DNA of 64,000 nucleotides from Cristatella mucedo (lineage: Eukaryota; Bryozoa; Phylactolaemata; Cristatellidae), in assembly GCA_009760855.2 (NCBI GenBank), contig WPIO01000031.1, positions 1,075,001-1,139,000 on the forward strand, read 5' to 3'. Of the stretch, positions 11,806 through 22,309 are shown in pieces. Below the pieces are notes generated by a model that saw only the letters and a program-made list of their open reading frames with translations, was not told where the DNA came from and ran no database searches. A program made the position numbers and the translations under genes. Numbering within the stretch: the first letter of the stretch is position 1; the number at the start of each line of letters is the position of its first letter.

Positions 11806-14238
11806 CTCCCAGGCAAGAGCCTAATGCGGACGCACCAAATACTGTGGTGCGCGGAGCAGATTTCCGTGCAAATAATTCAAGCTTGACACCGGAAGCACAA
11901 TACGCTTTCGAGCCTCGATCGGAGGCTGCCGGGTTTCCCTTGGAAGGCTTGCACAAGCTTGCACAAACCAGCGGCCTTTTCCCATGTATTCACTGCGTCA
12001 AGCCTCCGTGTCGATCCGTGTCCGTGTCTCCAAGCAACGTTGACCCTGTCGATAGCTGCCTACATTGTTCGTTTGCGGAAACTGAAGATCGGTCTGTCGC
12101 CAAGGCGACAAGCTTGGGGCAGTCGCTCCAACAGATGCAATTGATAGGCGGTAAGCGAGCAGACGGCGGCCCAGTCGAAAAGTGGGAACAATTAGACTCG
12201 TCGTCATTCGAAGAAATAGGCGCCAGCTCTGCTGTCGTCAATATTGTTGACTCTCAGTCAGCTAGACGACCGGCTGGCTCAGCATCCAGGGCGAAGCTCG
12301 ACGAAGCTACGGATGAGGTGGCGCCAGTAGCAGACAACTCTGCAGGACAGAATTCGCTCTCGCAGGGTGAAACAGCCGCAGCAGAGGCTCGATGCCATTA
12401 CCCGTTAACACCCGAGATGATTTCAGCTGACGAAACTTCAGCAGAGTTAATCGAGCGTGAGCCGCTTAAAGTTACTCAAGCACAACAATCTCGACGTTCT
12501 CCAAGAATGCAGGCGGATAAAATGGTGATCGAAGCATCAAGTCTAGATTATCGTCATTCAACGTCTTGGCAATCTTCACCCGACCAGTCTCGAGGACATC
12601 CGTGGTCAACGGCAGACGAAGTGTCTTGTGAAGAAGCATCAGAAATGCCGTCGCAGGCGATGCAGCCTTCGGCGTCGATTCGAGGTAGCAGAAAACTACA
12701 AGAGGGTGAGGCAGCCGATGTGGTCTTAGTCGGTGAGGCTTCAGCTCTCTGGACGCGACAGCCGGAGGCCTCTCCAGCGCGCTCGGTTCTTGCTTTCCAG
12801 AGGTATCACCAGCGAGCAGATGAACTGCCACGGGAAAACATTCGCGATTTGCGGTTGGAGAAGATAGCGAATGAATCTGATGAGCTGATTTACAGAAGCG
12901 GCGAACGGTCTCCGTTTCCAAAATATTTGGCCGCCAAAATAACTGAAGAAACAACAAAGCCAGCGTCTAGGCTTCCAGCCTCAACAGCCAGGCGGTCAGC
13001 AGGTGTGGTAGATCCGTTACGGCCGTCAGAGGTTTACGTAACTGGAGCCTCAGAAATAATGAGCTCCACTCTATTGCAAGATAAACCTGCCATACCAGAA
13101 GGTTCACTTTGGCGGCCACTTTTGACGTCCAAAGAAAATGTACCCGCTCAAACGAGTTCAGCAACGGCAGCGCCGAAGACGCACCAGTCGCCAGCTATGC
13201 TATGTAATGCTGGAAGTTTTAAGCACGTGATGGCAGACGCAATGTCAGTGGACAAGGAATCTGCTTTTCAGTCTCGCGGAGCACCGCATTTCACAGGCTT
13301 TCAAAGCTCATCTCGGGGAACACAGTCGTTCCGGCTAGGTGAAGTGTCGGTAAAAGAAGCATCGGCGATGCAGTCTGACGCGGGTCGTCTCTCTTCGAGC
13401 CCACACGGAAGCGATCGGCCTGGACGCATGACATCGGGCAAGATATCAGTAGCAGAGACATCGGCCACGCGGGGTCCACAGGACGAGCTAACTCGACATG
13501 CTGTTCAACTTGGCTGCAGACGGCCAGACGAATCAACGGAAGTAACCCCCAGTGAGAAGTCTCGCTCAACGAAGCCTAACCGTTCATCCTACGTAGGTGC
13601 TGAGGCGAATCACAGGCAGAGAGGTTCACCACAGTTTCAACGAGACCCATCTACAGGATACCGTGCAGATGAGAAGGTAAACCAGATTTCACCGCCGCTA
13701 GCTAATCGGCTGTCAAATGAAATGATTTCATCTGAGGAAGCATTTTCACGGCCGCCTCTGCGTTTAAAAAATGAACTGTCCGTGTCGAAAGGTGTTATAG
13801 GCTTTCCATTGCGAAACTCACAGAACATGAAACCTCATGACGTTTCCACGGTAACACAAGGTAGTCCAGTTGCAAATGCCAAGCATGCAGGCCCTGGAGC
13901 TATTATTATTGGAACGGATTGCGTGGTTTCGGTTGCCGAAGCATCCATGATGCATTCCCCGATATATTCGTCATTTATTCAAGCTTCAGAAAGATTAAAT
14001 CAATGGCCTATTCCTCAGGCACAGGAGGAAGTATGGGTTGAGGAAGTGTCGGCCATGCGTTCGCATCCTGAGAATCAAGTCACCACTGACTATGCCAGTA
14101 GTCAGCGCGTGAGAGAGACACGTATTAATTCATCAATAAGCGAAAGGGGTCGGACGTGGCCTGAAGAGGGTGAAATGACATCTGAAGCCGCTCGAGACAT
14201 GAGTGTACCACAACTGCGATTGATCAAACAACAATCAG
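11806..14238 (+). CDS. Gene 1 exon 2: Cys micro-domain and SV.EASAM repeats
   Basis: The frame is open from 11790 to 14246. The best start is the acceptor CTTGTAG|CT at 11805/11806 (phase 1); no ATG lies near the beginning, so this is an internal exon. The donor TCAG|GTGAGT at 14238/14239 leaves phase 1. Near its start (about 11985-12015) is a small Cys motif, CIHC then PPCRSVS, with a second copy in the exon at 22310. Through the exon the motif SV.EASAM recurs at 35-60 residue spacing, for example at 12610, 13240, 13345, 13440, 13930 and 14035. The 3' half aligns with the later gamma and delta exons joined without their intron, so it looks like an additional, intron-less copy of the amplified block. 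No known domain. Confidence 0.7.
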
Positions 14239-14333
14239 GTGAGTAGACGAAGTCCGAGCATTACACACAGTACTTTTTCATTTAATCACGTTTAGCTTAT
14301 GTGCAGCTGAAGGGATTCGCGTTAACGTTGCAG

Positions 14334-14948
14334 GTGACGTAACAAGAGAATCAGAGGGACAGCCTTCAAGCCCTCAACCGTCTTCCCGTTCAGTCGTACG
14401 TCCTTCGGGCTCCGCTTTACCCTCACCATTCAGAGAGAAGATTTCGGTAGTGGAAAGATCGACAGATCAAAATTCAAGCCCGCGAATGGTATCAGCCTTG
14501 CCAGGAGGGGTTCCAGATCGTCCGAACGCAACTTCAACCATGCTATCTGCTGAGGACAGGTCAGCAGCCGCGATAAATAATATTATAATAACAGCTGATA
14601 TGATAAATGAATCTTCCCGCTTAGGGCTACCGGACATTTCAAACGATGTAACACCTAAGGAATATTCCAGATACTTAGCACAATTCAAATCTCTAGATGA
14701 CGTCATCGGAGTGCCTGTTTTATCAAAGTCAGACGCACTGTCAGTTGAAGAAGCTTCGGTGATGCAAACGCAAATGTTGCCACAATCATGGCAGACAGAA
14801 GGCAACAGTCAGCGACGGCAAGAACAAACCGAAACCGGCTCAATCCAGGAAGCGTCAACCATGTGCTCTCGACAGCAGACGCACTTGCCTGAAGGCGAAA
14901 ACGCAGTGGCACGCAATCGGCCATCAGAACTGAAAGCTATGTTAATAG
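14334..14948 (+). CDS. Gene 1 exon 3: beta exon, block copy 1
   Basis: This symmetric phase 1-1 exon of 615 bases is bounded by acceptor GTTGCAG|GT and donor ATAG|GTGAGA. It is the first beta exon of the tandem three-exon block; homologues lie at 16469-17086 and 18591-19205. Conserved pieces are the Pro-rich beginning, PFREKISVVE, then PDRPN, SAEDRSAA, LSVEEASVMQ and EASTMC near the end. It is rich in Ser, Glu and Met with no globular features. The copies differ at many positions but keep length within one codon and keep both splice sites. Confidence 0.75.
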
Positions 14949-15040
14949 GTGAGAAGTCGCTAACAATCGTGCTGCTAATACTCATCTATAGTGCTGCCGA
15001 GTTGAGCTTTAGAGTACGTGATCTGCGAATGTATTTTCAG

Positions 15041-15652
15041 GTCATGAAAACAAAACCAGAGACTCTCCGAAAATGCGATTGTTTCGGGTATCAGCTCAGG
15101 GTGCTCAGCAGCTGAGTGAACCTCAGTACGATTCTGAAAATAGCTTATTTGACACGCATACATCGCAAACGAATCCTATGGAATTACGCAATGATGTTGC
15201 CACGTCACAGGGCACCGTCCATCAGCCGTCTCAGACACTTGACAAAGTTTCCGCTCAAGAAGATTCACCGATGGCAGTGCCAAAGTTGCAGCTGTCACCA
15301 GCGGAGCTGCAAGGTACTGGAGGTCGGCAGCAGGAGATGGCAGACGCTATATCTGTCAGCGAAGCATCTGCCATTTCTTCGCGTCGGTCCCCGTGTTTGA
15401 GCGTCATGAAAAGCACATCTTATGAAACCCGCTCGAGTCAGCAAGGTGACGCATCTGTGGAGGAGGCGTCTGCTAAGCAGTCCGGCACGGCGCACCCCTC
15501 TTCGACCACAAGAAGAAGCAGAAGCGTGAGACGAGACGAGACGTTGATCACCGAGGCATCGGCCGAGTCGTGGGGTCCGCAGCCCGAGATCGCGCCACTG
15601 GCAATGAATGTGATGAACGAGAGGTCCGAGAAATCAGCGGAAATATCATCAG
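15041..15652 (+). CDS. Gene 1 exon 4: gamma exon, block copy 1
   Basis: This 612-base phase 1-1 exon lies between acceptor TTTTCAG|GT and donor TCAG|GTAAGT. The middle exon of the block, it shares with 17178-17789 and 19297-19908 the landmarks SPKMRLFRVSAQGAQQLS, QPSQTLDKVS, MADAISVSEASA and ITEASAESWG, ending in KSAEISSG. Three or four SV.EASA motifs sit at regular spacing. Removing or repeating this exon would keep the reading frame. Confidence 0.75.
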
Positions 15653-15735
15653 GTAAGTGGTCGCACACAGTTAATTCCATTTTATTTTTGAAGTGGTTGA
15701 TTCGAGAATTAGCTAATACACATTCATTATCCCAG

Positions 15736-16374
15736 GGTATCCAACTGAAGTGGACCTGGTAGATTCGAGAGTGCCTCAGGTGCCACTTGAGCTAGCTGCA
15801 GGGCCGACAAAGCGAAGACAGTCTGGGAAAGAAAACTATGCTGTATCAGAAACTGGGATGGAGTCTCAGAATACAAAGGATGATTCTTTTGCTTCGGATG
15901 TGGTTTCAAACCGTCCATTCCGGACATTCAACGGCATTTCTTCGAAAGATATGCAACTCAACAAAGATATCAACAAAGATACTCCAACCGAAATTCGCAT
16001 GCAAGGACCGGCTGCTACACTCAAAGACGATTTTGGTATTCGTTCTAGAACCGATGACGGCATAGCTGTCCCGGAAGTATCCGTGATGGTTTCCTCTCCG
16101 CATTCCTCATTTATTCAAGCTTCAGAAAAGTTGCCTCGAAGGTTAATTCCTCGGGCAACTGAGGAAGTATCGGTTGAGGAAGTGTCGGCAATGAATGCGC
16201 TTCCAATGCGTCAAGTGTTCGAAGATGATACGAGCAATCAGCGCGCAAGTGAGGCATGCATAACAGCAGCTGTCAGCGAAAGAGATTCGAATTGGCCTCC
16301 TGAGCGTGAAATGACATCTGCAGCCGCTCGTGACCTGAGTGAACGGCAGCTGCGACTAATGAAGCGAAATTCAG
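15736..16374 (+). CDS. Gene 1 exon 5: delta exon, block copy 1
   Basis: This phase 1-1 exon of 639 bases has acceptor CCCAG|GG and donor TCAG|GTGAGT. The third exon of the block, it begins with VDLVDSRVPQVPLELA and ends with SSFIQASEKL, EEVSVEEVSAMN, REMTSAAARDLS and QLRLMK. The same ending occurs at the end of exon 2 (about 13965-14238). Homologues are 17884-18498 (intact) and 20003-20150 (broken). Confidence 0.75.
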
Positions 16375-16468
16375 GTGAGTTGACGAGCTAAGTGTGTTAA
16401 CTCGTGCTGTTTCATTGAGCCATAGCGAGCTTACTGTGTAACTGAAGTGATCCACGATGACATTGCAG

Positions 16469-17086
16469 GGGATCTAAACAGAGAACTGGAGCAAAAGTCA
16501 AACAGTCCTAAACCGTCTTTCCGCTCTATCGGACATCAGCCGGTGTCCACTTCTCCCTCACCATTCAGAGAAAAGGTTTCGGTTTTGGAAATATCAGCAG
16601 GTCTAAATTTGAGCTCACGAACGGAACCAACCCTGCCAGGAAGCCTTCCAGACTGCCCGCAATTACCGCCATGCGTAGTGTCTGTTAAGGAAAACTCTGC
16701 AGCTACGACGGAAGGTGCACTATTTGCAGCTGACATAATGAAAGGCTCTAGCCGGTGTCGTTTAGGGATGCCAGACATTGCAGCTAATAATGCTGTACCA
16801 AAGGAATATAATCGTTATTCATCATCATTCAAGTCTCTAGATGGCGTCACTGGAGCTCCCGTTTCATCAAAGTCGAATGCTATGTCAGTTGAAGAAGCTT
16901 CCGAGATGCAAACGTTGCTATCTTCAAGGCTGAGAGAAGGCGACGGTCAGAGACAAAAGAAGCAAGACGAAAATATTTCAGTCAAGGAGATATCTACCAC
17001 CTGGGTTCAACAGCATACTCCCTTGCCTGAAGGCACAGACACAAATGCATATATACAACCATCCCAGTTGGAAGCAATGTCCACAG
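16469..17086 (+). CDS. Gene 1 exon 6: beta exon, block copy 2
   Basis: This 618-base phase 1-1 exon has acceptor ATTGCAG|GG and donor ACAG|GTGAGA. It is homologous over its whole length to 14334-14948 and 18591-19205, starting GDLNRELEQK and containing PFREKVSVLEISAG, SVKENSAAT and MSVEEASEMQ. The preceding intron is also homologous to the introns before the other beta exons, so whole genomic blocks were duplicated. Confidence 0.75.
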
Positions 17087-17177
17087 GTGAGAAGTTGCCA
17101 ACAATAGTGCAGGCCATGCCACCTGTGATACTGCAGTGTGAAGCTTTAGAAGTTTTAATCTTGGAATGTACTTGCAG

Positions 17178-17789
17178 GCAGTGAAAGCGGAACCACAAAC
17201 TCTCCAAAAATGCGATTGTTTCGGGTATCAGCACAGGGTGCTCATCAGCTGAGTCGACCTCTGTATGATTCTGATAACAGATTACTTTCCACGCATACAT
17301 CGCAGAGTAATCCAATGAAATTAAACAATAACTTTTCCACATCGCAAGGCCTCGTCCGTCAGCCGTCCCAGACACCCGATAAAGTTTCCGTTCAAGAATA
17401 TTCATCACTGGCGGTGCCAAAGTTGCAGCTGTCACCAGCCCAGCTTCAAGGGATTAGAGGTCGGCAGCAAGATATGGCAGATACTATATCTTTCAACGAA
17501 ATATCTGCCAGTTCTTCGCCTCGGTCCCCATATCTAAGGATTTTGGAAGGCACATCTCATGCAAAACGATCGCATCGGCAAGGTGATGTATCGATAGAAG
17601 AGGCGTCTACTAAGCAGTCGGACATGGCACATCTCTTGTCGGCCACACGAAGAGGCGGGAGCTTGCGAGGAGACGAGATGTCGATCACCGAGGCATCGGC
17701 CGAGTCTATGCGTGCGCAGCCCGAGATTGCACAACCGTTTGGGAAAATGATGTGTGAAGGGTCCGAGAAATCAGCGGAAATATCATCAG
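17178..17789 (+). CDS. Gene 1 exon 7: gamma exon, block copy 2
   Basis: This 612-base phase 1-1 exon has acceptor CTTGCAG|GC and donor TCAG|GTGAGT. It matches the other gamma exons throughout, with SPKMRLFRVSAQGAHQLS near the start, DVSIEEASTKQSD and MSITEASAES near the end. Its length equals that of the other two gamma copies exactly. Confidence 0.75.
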
Positions 17790-17883
17790 GTGAGTGGTCG
17801 TGCGCAGTGAGGTCCATTGTATTTTCGAAAGCAGATGTTGAGACAACAATGTCTGCCATTGCAATGCACATTCGTTACCCCAG

Positions 17884-18498
17884 GGTATCCGATTGGAGTG
17901 GACCTGGTAGATTCGAGAGTGCCTCAAGTGCCACTTGAGCTAGCTGAATGGCCGACAGAGCGAAGACAGTCCGGGAAAGAAAACTATTCTGGATCAGCAA
18001 CCGCGATGCAGTCTCAGAATTTAAGGAACGCCCTATATGTATCGGGTATGGTTTCAGACCATCAATTTCGAGCTTCTGATAAAATCTATTCGAAGGACAT
18101 GTACAATCAAACCAAAACTCGCATGGAAGGATCAGAGGCTAAGCTTAAAGGCAATTCGGGTATCCATCATGGAGCCGATGAAGGCTTAGCTGTCACGGAA
18201 CTATCCTTGATCGTTTCCTCTCCTCATTCCTCCCGTATTCAAGCTTCAGAAAAGTTATCTCGAAGGTCAATTCCTCAGGCACCCGAGGAAGCACCGGTTG
18301 AGGAAGTGTCGGCAATGAATTCGCTTCTAAGGCGTCAAATCGTCGCAGACGAGACGAACAGTCAGCGCGTGAGTGAGGCATTCATGACAGCACCTGTCAG
18401 CGAAATGGGTTCGCCTTGGCCTGCCGAGCGTGAAATGACACCTGCAGCCGCTCAAGACTTGAGTGAAAGGCAGCTTCGCTATACGAAACAACAATCTG
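17884..18498 (+). CDS. Gene 1 exon 8: delta exon, block copy 2
   Basis: This 615-base phase 1-1 exon has acceptor CCCCAG|GG and donor TCTG|GTGCGT. It begins with GYPIGVDLVDSRVPQVPLEL and ends with APVEEVSAMNS, REMTPAAAQDLS and QLRYTKQQSG. It is intact, unlike its downstream homologue at 20003. The central part is shorter than in copy 1 by a few codons. Confidence 0.75.
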
Positions 18499-18590
18499 GT
18501 GCGTAGACGAGCTCATTGTGTTAATATATGCCGTTCAATGAGCCACAGCTTTTGCATGATCTAAGCGGGTGATCTACATTATCATTGCAG

Positions 18591-19205
18591 CGAACCTAAA
18601 AAGAGAACCAGAGCAACAGCCTAAAAGTCTCCAACCATCTCCGCTCTTTGTCGGACGTACGCCGGCATCTGCTTTGCCCGCACCGTTCGGAGAGCCGATT
18701 TCGGCAGCGGAAATATCGGCAGGTCAGAATTCAAGCTCACGAATGGAACAAACTCTGCTAGGAGGGGTTCCAGATCGTCCGAACGAAGCTTCAAACTTGC
18801 TATCTGCTGAGGACAGGTCAACAGCCACGATGACCGGCATTCTAATTTCAGGCGACATGGTAGACGGCTCTTTGCGGTTAGGGCTAACCGACATAGCAAC
18901 CAACGCTGCCCGACTTAAGGACTCTTGTTATTCACCACCGTTTAAGTCTCTGAAAAGCGTCGTCGGAGCGTCCATTTCATCAAAGGCGGACACAGTGTCA
19001 CTTGAAGAAGCTTCCGTGATGCAAACTCAAATGTTTCCGCTACCATGGGCGACAGAAGGAGACAGCAAGCTACGGAAAAAGCAAGCCGAAACGGTCTCAA
19101 TTGGCGAAGTATCTACCATGTGTGTGCGTCAGCAGACCCACTTGTCTGAAGGCGCAGACGCAGCTGCACGTCTCCAACTACCACAACTGGAAGCAATGTT
19201 GACAG
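18591..19205 (+). CDS. Gene 1 exon 9: beta exon, block copy 3
   Basis: This 615-base phase 1-1 exon has acceptor ATTGCAG|CG and donor ACAG|GTGAGA. It carries the beta landmarks PFGEPISAAEISAGQNSSS, SAEDRSTATM, VSLEEASVMQTQ and VSIGEVSTMC. It is the last clearly intact beta copy; a strongly diverged relative lies at 21953-22172. Confidence 0.75.
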
Positions 19206-19296
19206 GTGAGAAGTTGCTCAGAATGGTAAAGCCCACGCCACCTGTGATGCTGCTGAGTAAAGCTTTATCAATTCTGATCTGCGTGTGTACTTGCAG

Positions 19297-19908
19297 GTCT
19301 TGACAGTGAAACCGTTGACTATCCGAAATTGAGGGCGTTATGGGTAGCACTCCTGGGTGCTCAACAGCTAAGTGGACCTCTGCACGATTCTGATAATAGA
19401 TTACTTGACGTGCATATACCGCAGATGAATTCAATGGAATTACGCAATGATTTTGCCACGTCACAAGGCATCGTTCATCAGCCGTCTCAGACACTCGACA
19501 AAGTTTCAGTTCAAGAAGTTTCATCAATGGCAGCGCAAAAGTTGCAGCTGTCACCACCGGAACTGCACGGTGCTAGAGGTCTGCAGCAAGAGGTGGCGGA
19601 CGCTATATCTGTCAGCGAAGCATCTGCCGTTTCTTCGTGTCGGTCCCCATATTTAAGGGTCATGGAAGGCACATCTCACGCAACACGATCGCATAAGCAA
19701 GGTGACGTATCAGTGGAAGAGACTTCTATTATGCAGTCAGGCATGGCACATCTCTCCTCGGTCACACGAAGAGGTGGAAGCGTGAGACAAGACGAGATGT
19801 TGATCACCGAGGCATCGGCCGAGTCGTGGGGTCCGCACTCAGAGATCGCACAACTGGCTGAGAAAATGATAAGTGAAGGGTCAGAGAAATCAGCGGAAAT
19901 ATCATCAG
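19297..19908 (+). CDS. Gene 1 exon 10: gamma exon, block copy 3
   Basis: This 612-base phase 1-1 exon has acceptor CTTGCAG|GT and donor TCAG|GTGAGT. It carries the gamma landmarks DKVSVQEVSSMAAQKLQLS, VADAISVSEASA, DVSVEETSIMQS and ITEASAESWG. It is intact. The exon after it in the block is broken, so splicing from here must skip to a later phase 1 acceptor. Confidence 0.75.
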
Positions 19909-20002
19909 GTGAGTGGTTGCACGACGTTAAATGCGTTGTATTTTTGATGGCAGATGTTGAGAGGACTATTTCAGCCATCGCAATACACATTTTTTACCCC
20001 AG

Positions 20003-20150
20003 GGTATCCAATTGGAGTGGACCTGGTAGATTCTTAAGTGCCTCGGGTGCCACTTCAGCTAGCTGCAGGGCTGACTGAGCGAAGACAGTTCGGGAAAGAC
20101 AACTGTGCTGGCTCAGAAACTGCTATGCAGTTTCAACATTTAAGGGACCA
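20003..20150 (+). pseudogene. Broken delta exon, block copy 3
   Basis: The acceptor CCCAG|GG and first codons match the other delta exons (GYPIGVDLVDS). Where the intact copies read TCG AGA, this copy reads TCT TAA, an in-frame stop near 20034. Homology continues for about 110 bases (VPRVPLQLA, TERRQ, then LRD) and stops near 20150, replaced by unrelated sequence and then LINE fragments. No donor remains. Because its neighbours are phase 1 symmetric, skipping it keeps the frame. Using it would truncate the protein before the membrane helix. Confidence 0.75.
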
Positions 20151-20334
20151 AAATAGCAGTCTCAAAATCTATTTCAAGAAGGTGGCCCTGAAACAAATGC
20201 TGCCAGGTTCAAAGACTCCGTTGGTTTCAAGATTTTGAGTCGTAGGAATACCAGGGCTTATTTTATTGCTACAAATATAGGGACTTTCTAGTCAGACCTA
20301 AGCAAAGTAATGCACTCAGTCCATTTCTTCGCAA

Positions 20335-20405
20335 TAAGAAAATAATAGGTCCTTAGATAGCGCTCTAAGAGAATTAAATCATCTCTATCTTGGGGCTTTA
20401 AATTT
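20335..20405 (-). mobile_element. Solitary LINE 3' tail (minus strand)
   Basis: On the minus strand this reads as a degenerate family 2 LINE end: an AAGCCCC element, an AGAGATGATTTAATTCTCT inverted repeat, GAGCGCTAT and then ATTATT. It abuts the site where homology to the delta exon is lost and may be part of the insertion that destroyed that exon. Confidence 0.5.
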
Positions 20406-20469
20406 TCTAAAATAGAATCAGTCATCGATGGTTAGCGAAATTCAAAGTGTCATGCTTAGGCAAGCATAC

Positions 20470-20955
20470 AAAAGCAGCGAAGTTCTTACGCTGACCCACA
20501 AGTCGCGACATGGATTGGCTCCTATGTACCTGCCTGTACTTTTGCAACAGTTTCAGCCTATTCGTGCCCTCAGGTCCTGTACGGAGGATAAATTAGCTGT
20601 TCCGTTCATTCACTTAAAGACCGTTGGCGGCAGAAGCTTTAGCTCTGCAGGTCCTAGACTGTGGAGCTCGCGTTCACGATTCTTACGTAACGACAACTAC
20701 TCTCCTGCTGTCGACTATGGCTCATCATTTCCAGCGGTTCTGAGCTGCTACTTCCATGCTACTCACTACCTCATCTGCACTCCTGACTCCGCTATGCTTC
20801 CCACTTTCACTTTGTTGCGTGAGATGAAGTTTGTTGGCTACCGAATGCGTACCGAAAGCCGCTTAAACTGTGAGTGCCTATACAAAACTCTTCTGCGTAA
20901 CATCCACATAGTCTTTGTGGCTTTGTGAAGTCGCAGACGGAGATACGTTACATTA
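20470..20955 (+). mobile_element. LINE family 1, 3' fragment (copy 2)
   Basis: A single frame in this fragment reads LTHKSRHGLAPMYLP, LAVPFIHLKT, then FSSAGPRLWSS, the degenerate C-terminal end of a CR1/L2-like reverse transcriptase protein. It aligns closely to 7640-8165 and 45760-46275. The 3' end reads CGGAGATACGTTACATTAAA. It lacks the RT catalytic region. Confidence 0.75.
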
Positions 20956-21952
20956 AATTATATTGAATACTGCAGTTGGTCACTAATACAAAAGTGAACA
21001 CGAAGAGATTCAAGGCCTCTGGTTAGTTGACCTCTGACCAGTACATTAAACCTGTGCCAACACCTCTTTGGCACTCACTGGTAGGAACATAGCCCAATCC
21101 AAAATGCTGGTTTTGTATATTTCCCTCAATAAAAAGATTACTTAAATGGCATGCAAGTCAGCCAAAGTTCAACAGACATTAAAAGAGTCTTGATTTGATT
21201 CTCAGCTTCTAACTAATGATCGCTATTTATCACCCAGCCTCTCGTCTTCGTATTTGTACAAGATTAACAAAAGTTATAGCGAAGCAGCTTGTTGTGCACA
21301 TTGACAAAGACAATTTAAAGAAAAATAGTGGCAGACTGAATTCACTGGAGGCCACATCCGTTCCGCCTAATAACGCAAGATTTAAGTTCACTGGGCATGA
21401 CAATGACGTCACTTTCGAAGCTACTGCTCACACGATTCTGCTTGGGCGACCGAAAAAAAAGATCAGTCTCGCTGATCTCTACAAGGACCAGCCGTCCTTA
21501 CGAATGCGTTTGAGTCCTGCAGTGGTCAATCCTTTTTATACCGTTAAAAGCGGTGTTGATAGCCGGGAAAGCTTTTTTGCGATATGTCAACGAGGCTGTT
21601 AAATTAGCTCTCCAGCTATGCTCGCCGAAATGTTTCGGTTTGAAAGAGTCGTAGAAAATTCTGCTATTCAACACCAGTTTAGTCCGCGTAGCTGTTTGGA
21701 GGTAGAGGCAAAGATGCACACAAGCCATTCTCAAGGGATGTGATTCTCCGGCCTGACAGGTGAATGCAAGGATGAGAAGGATGGGATGACAGCTTGGCAA
21801 ATTTCTGTGTCACCGTTCCAGAACATCAAAGGCAATCTGATGAAATACGACTGAAAGACACGCGCAACTTCTTTCCCTCTGGTACTAGATGATGATAAGC
21901 GTATTCTTCTTGACACAGATAAGAATCCACAACGTGCAATTTATCTTTGCAG

Positions 21953-22172
21953 GAGAATTAAGCCGACAACCGCAAAGGTATCTTCCTCAAACCTCTGCAA
22001 TGTCATCTGGAAAGGCTGCTTACTCTGCACACAATTTGCAGTTTAGAAATAAGATATCTGCAACGGAGATATCCACAGGGCAGTATTTGCACTCGCACGA
22101 TACAACAGTCTTATCAAAAGTTGCTTCATGTCGACAACCTGTGACACCGGAAATGGCGCCTCCTGAAGAGAG
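21953..22172 (+). CDS. Gene 1 candidate exon 11: diverged, shortened beta exon
   Basis: After acceptor TCTTTGCAG|GA the frame reads GELSRQPQRYLP and then FRNKISATEISTGQ, VTPEMAPPEERSAV, clearly related to beta exons (FREKVSVLEISAG and AEDRSAA). A stop follows at 22198. A possible donor, AG|GTCAGC at 22172/22173, would leave phase 2 and match a phase 2 acceptor at 22309/22310. This pairing keeps the frame but the donor is weak. Alternatively this is a dying exon and is skipped. Confidence 0.45.
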
Positions 22173-22309
22173 GTCAGCAGTCACTCTTCACCTGATATAA
22201 TTTTGGTATCTTATCGTAAAAGCACTGACATTTCAGCAGGTTGATATTATGACATAGCCGCCAGTGATCTCTTGTAAGGCAGCAAGCTTGACTGGCAATT
22301 ATTTTTCAG

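Larger units (their letters stand above)
20151..21952. other. Insertion-rich intron segment of gene 1
   Basis: This stretch separates the broken delta exon from the next candidate exon. It contains a minus-strand LINE tail (20335-20405), a family 1 LINE 3' fragment (20470-20955) and otherwise unassigned sequence. A frame of 128 codons at 21216-21602 has no recognisable similarity and no clear splice sites, so I do not call it. Confidence 0.5.

Noticed and set aside
21216-21602. A 128-codon open frame with a Lys-rich centre
   Set aside because: No similarity to the paralogs or to the LINE proteins, no compatible splice sites, and it lies within an insertion-rich segment. It may be an unknown element but cannot be supported.
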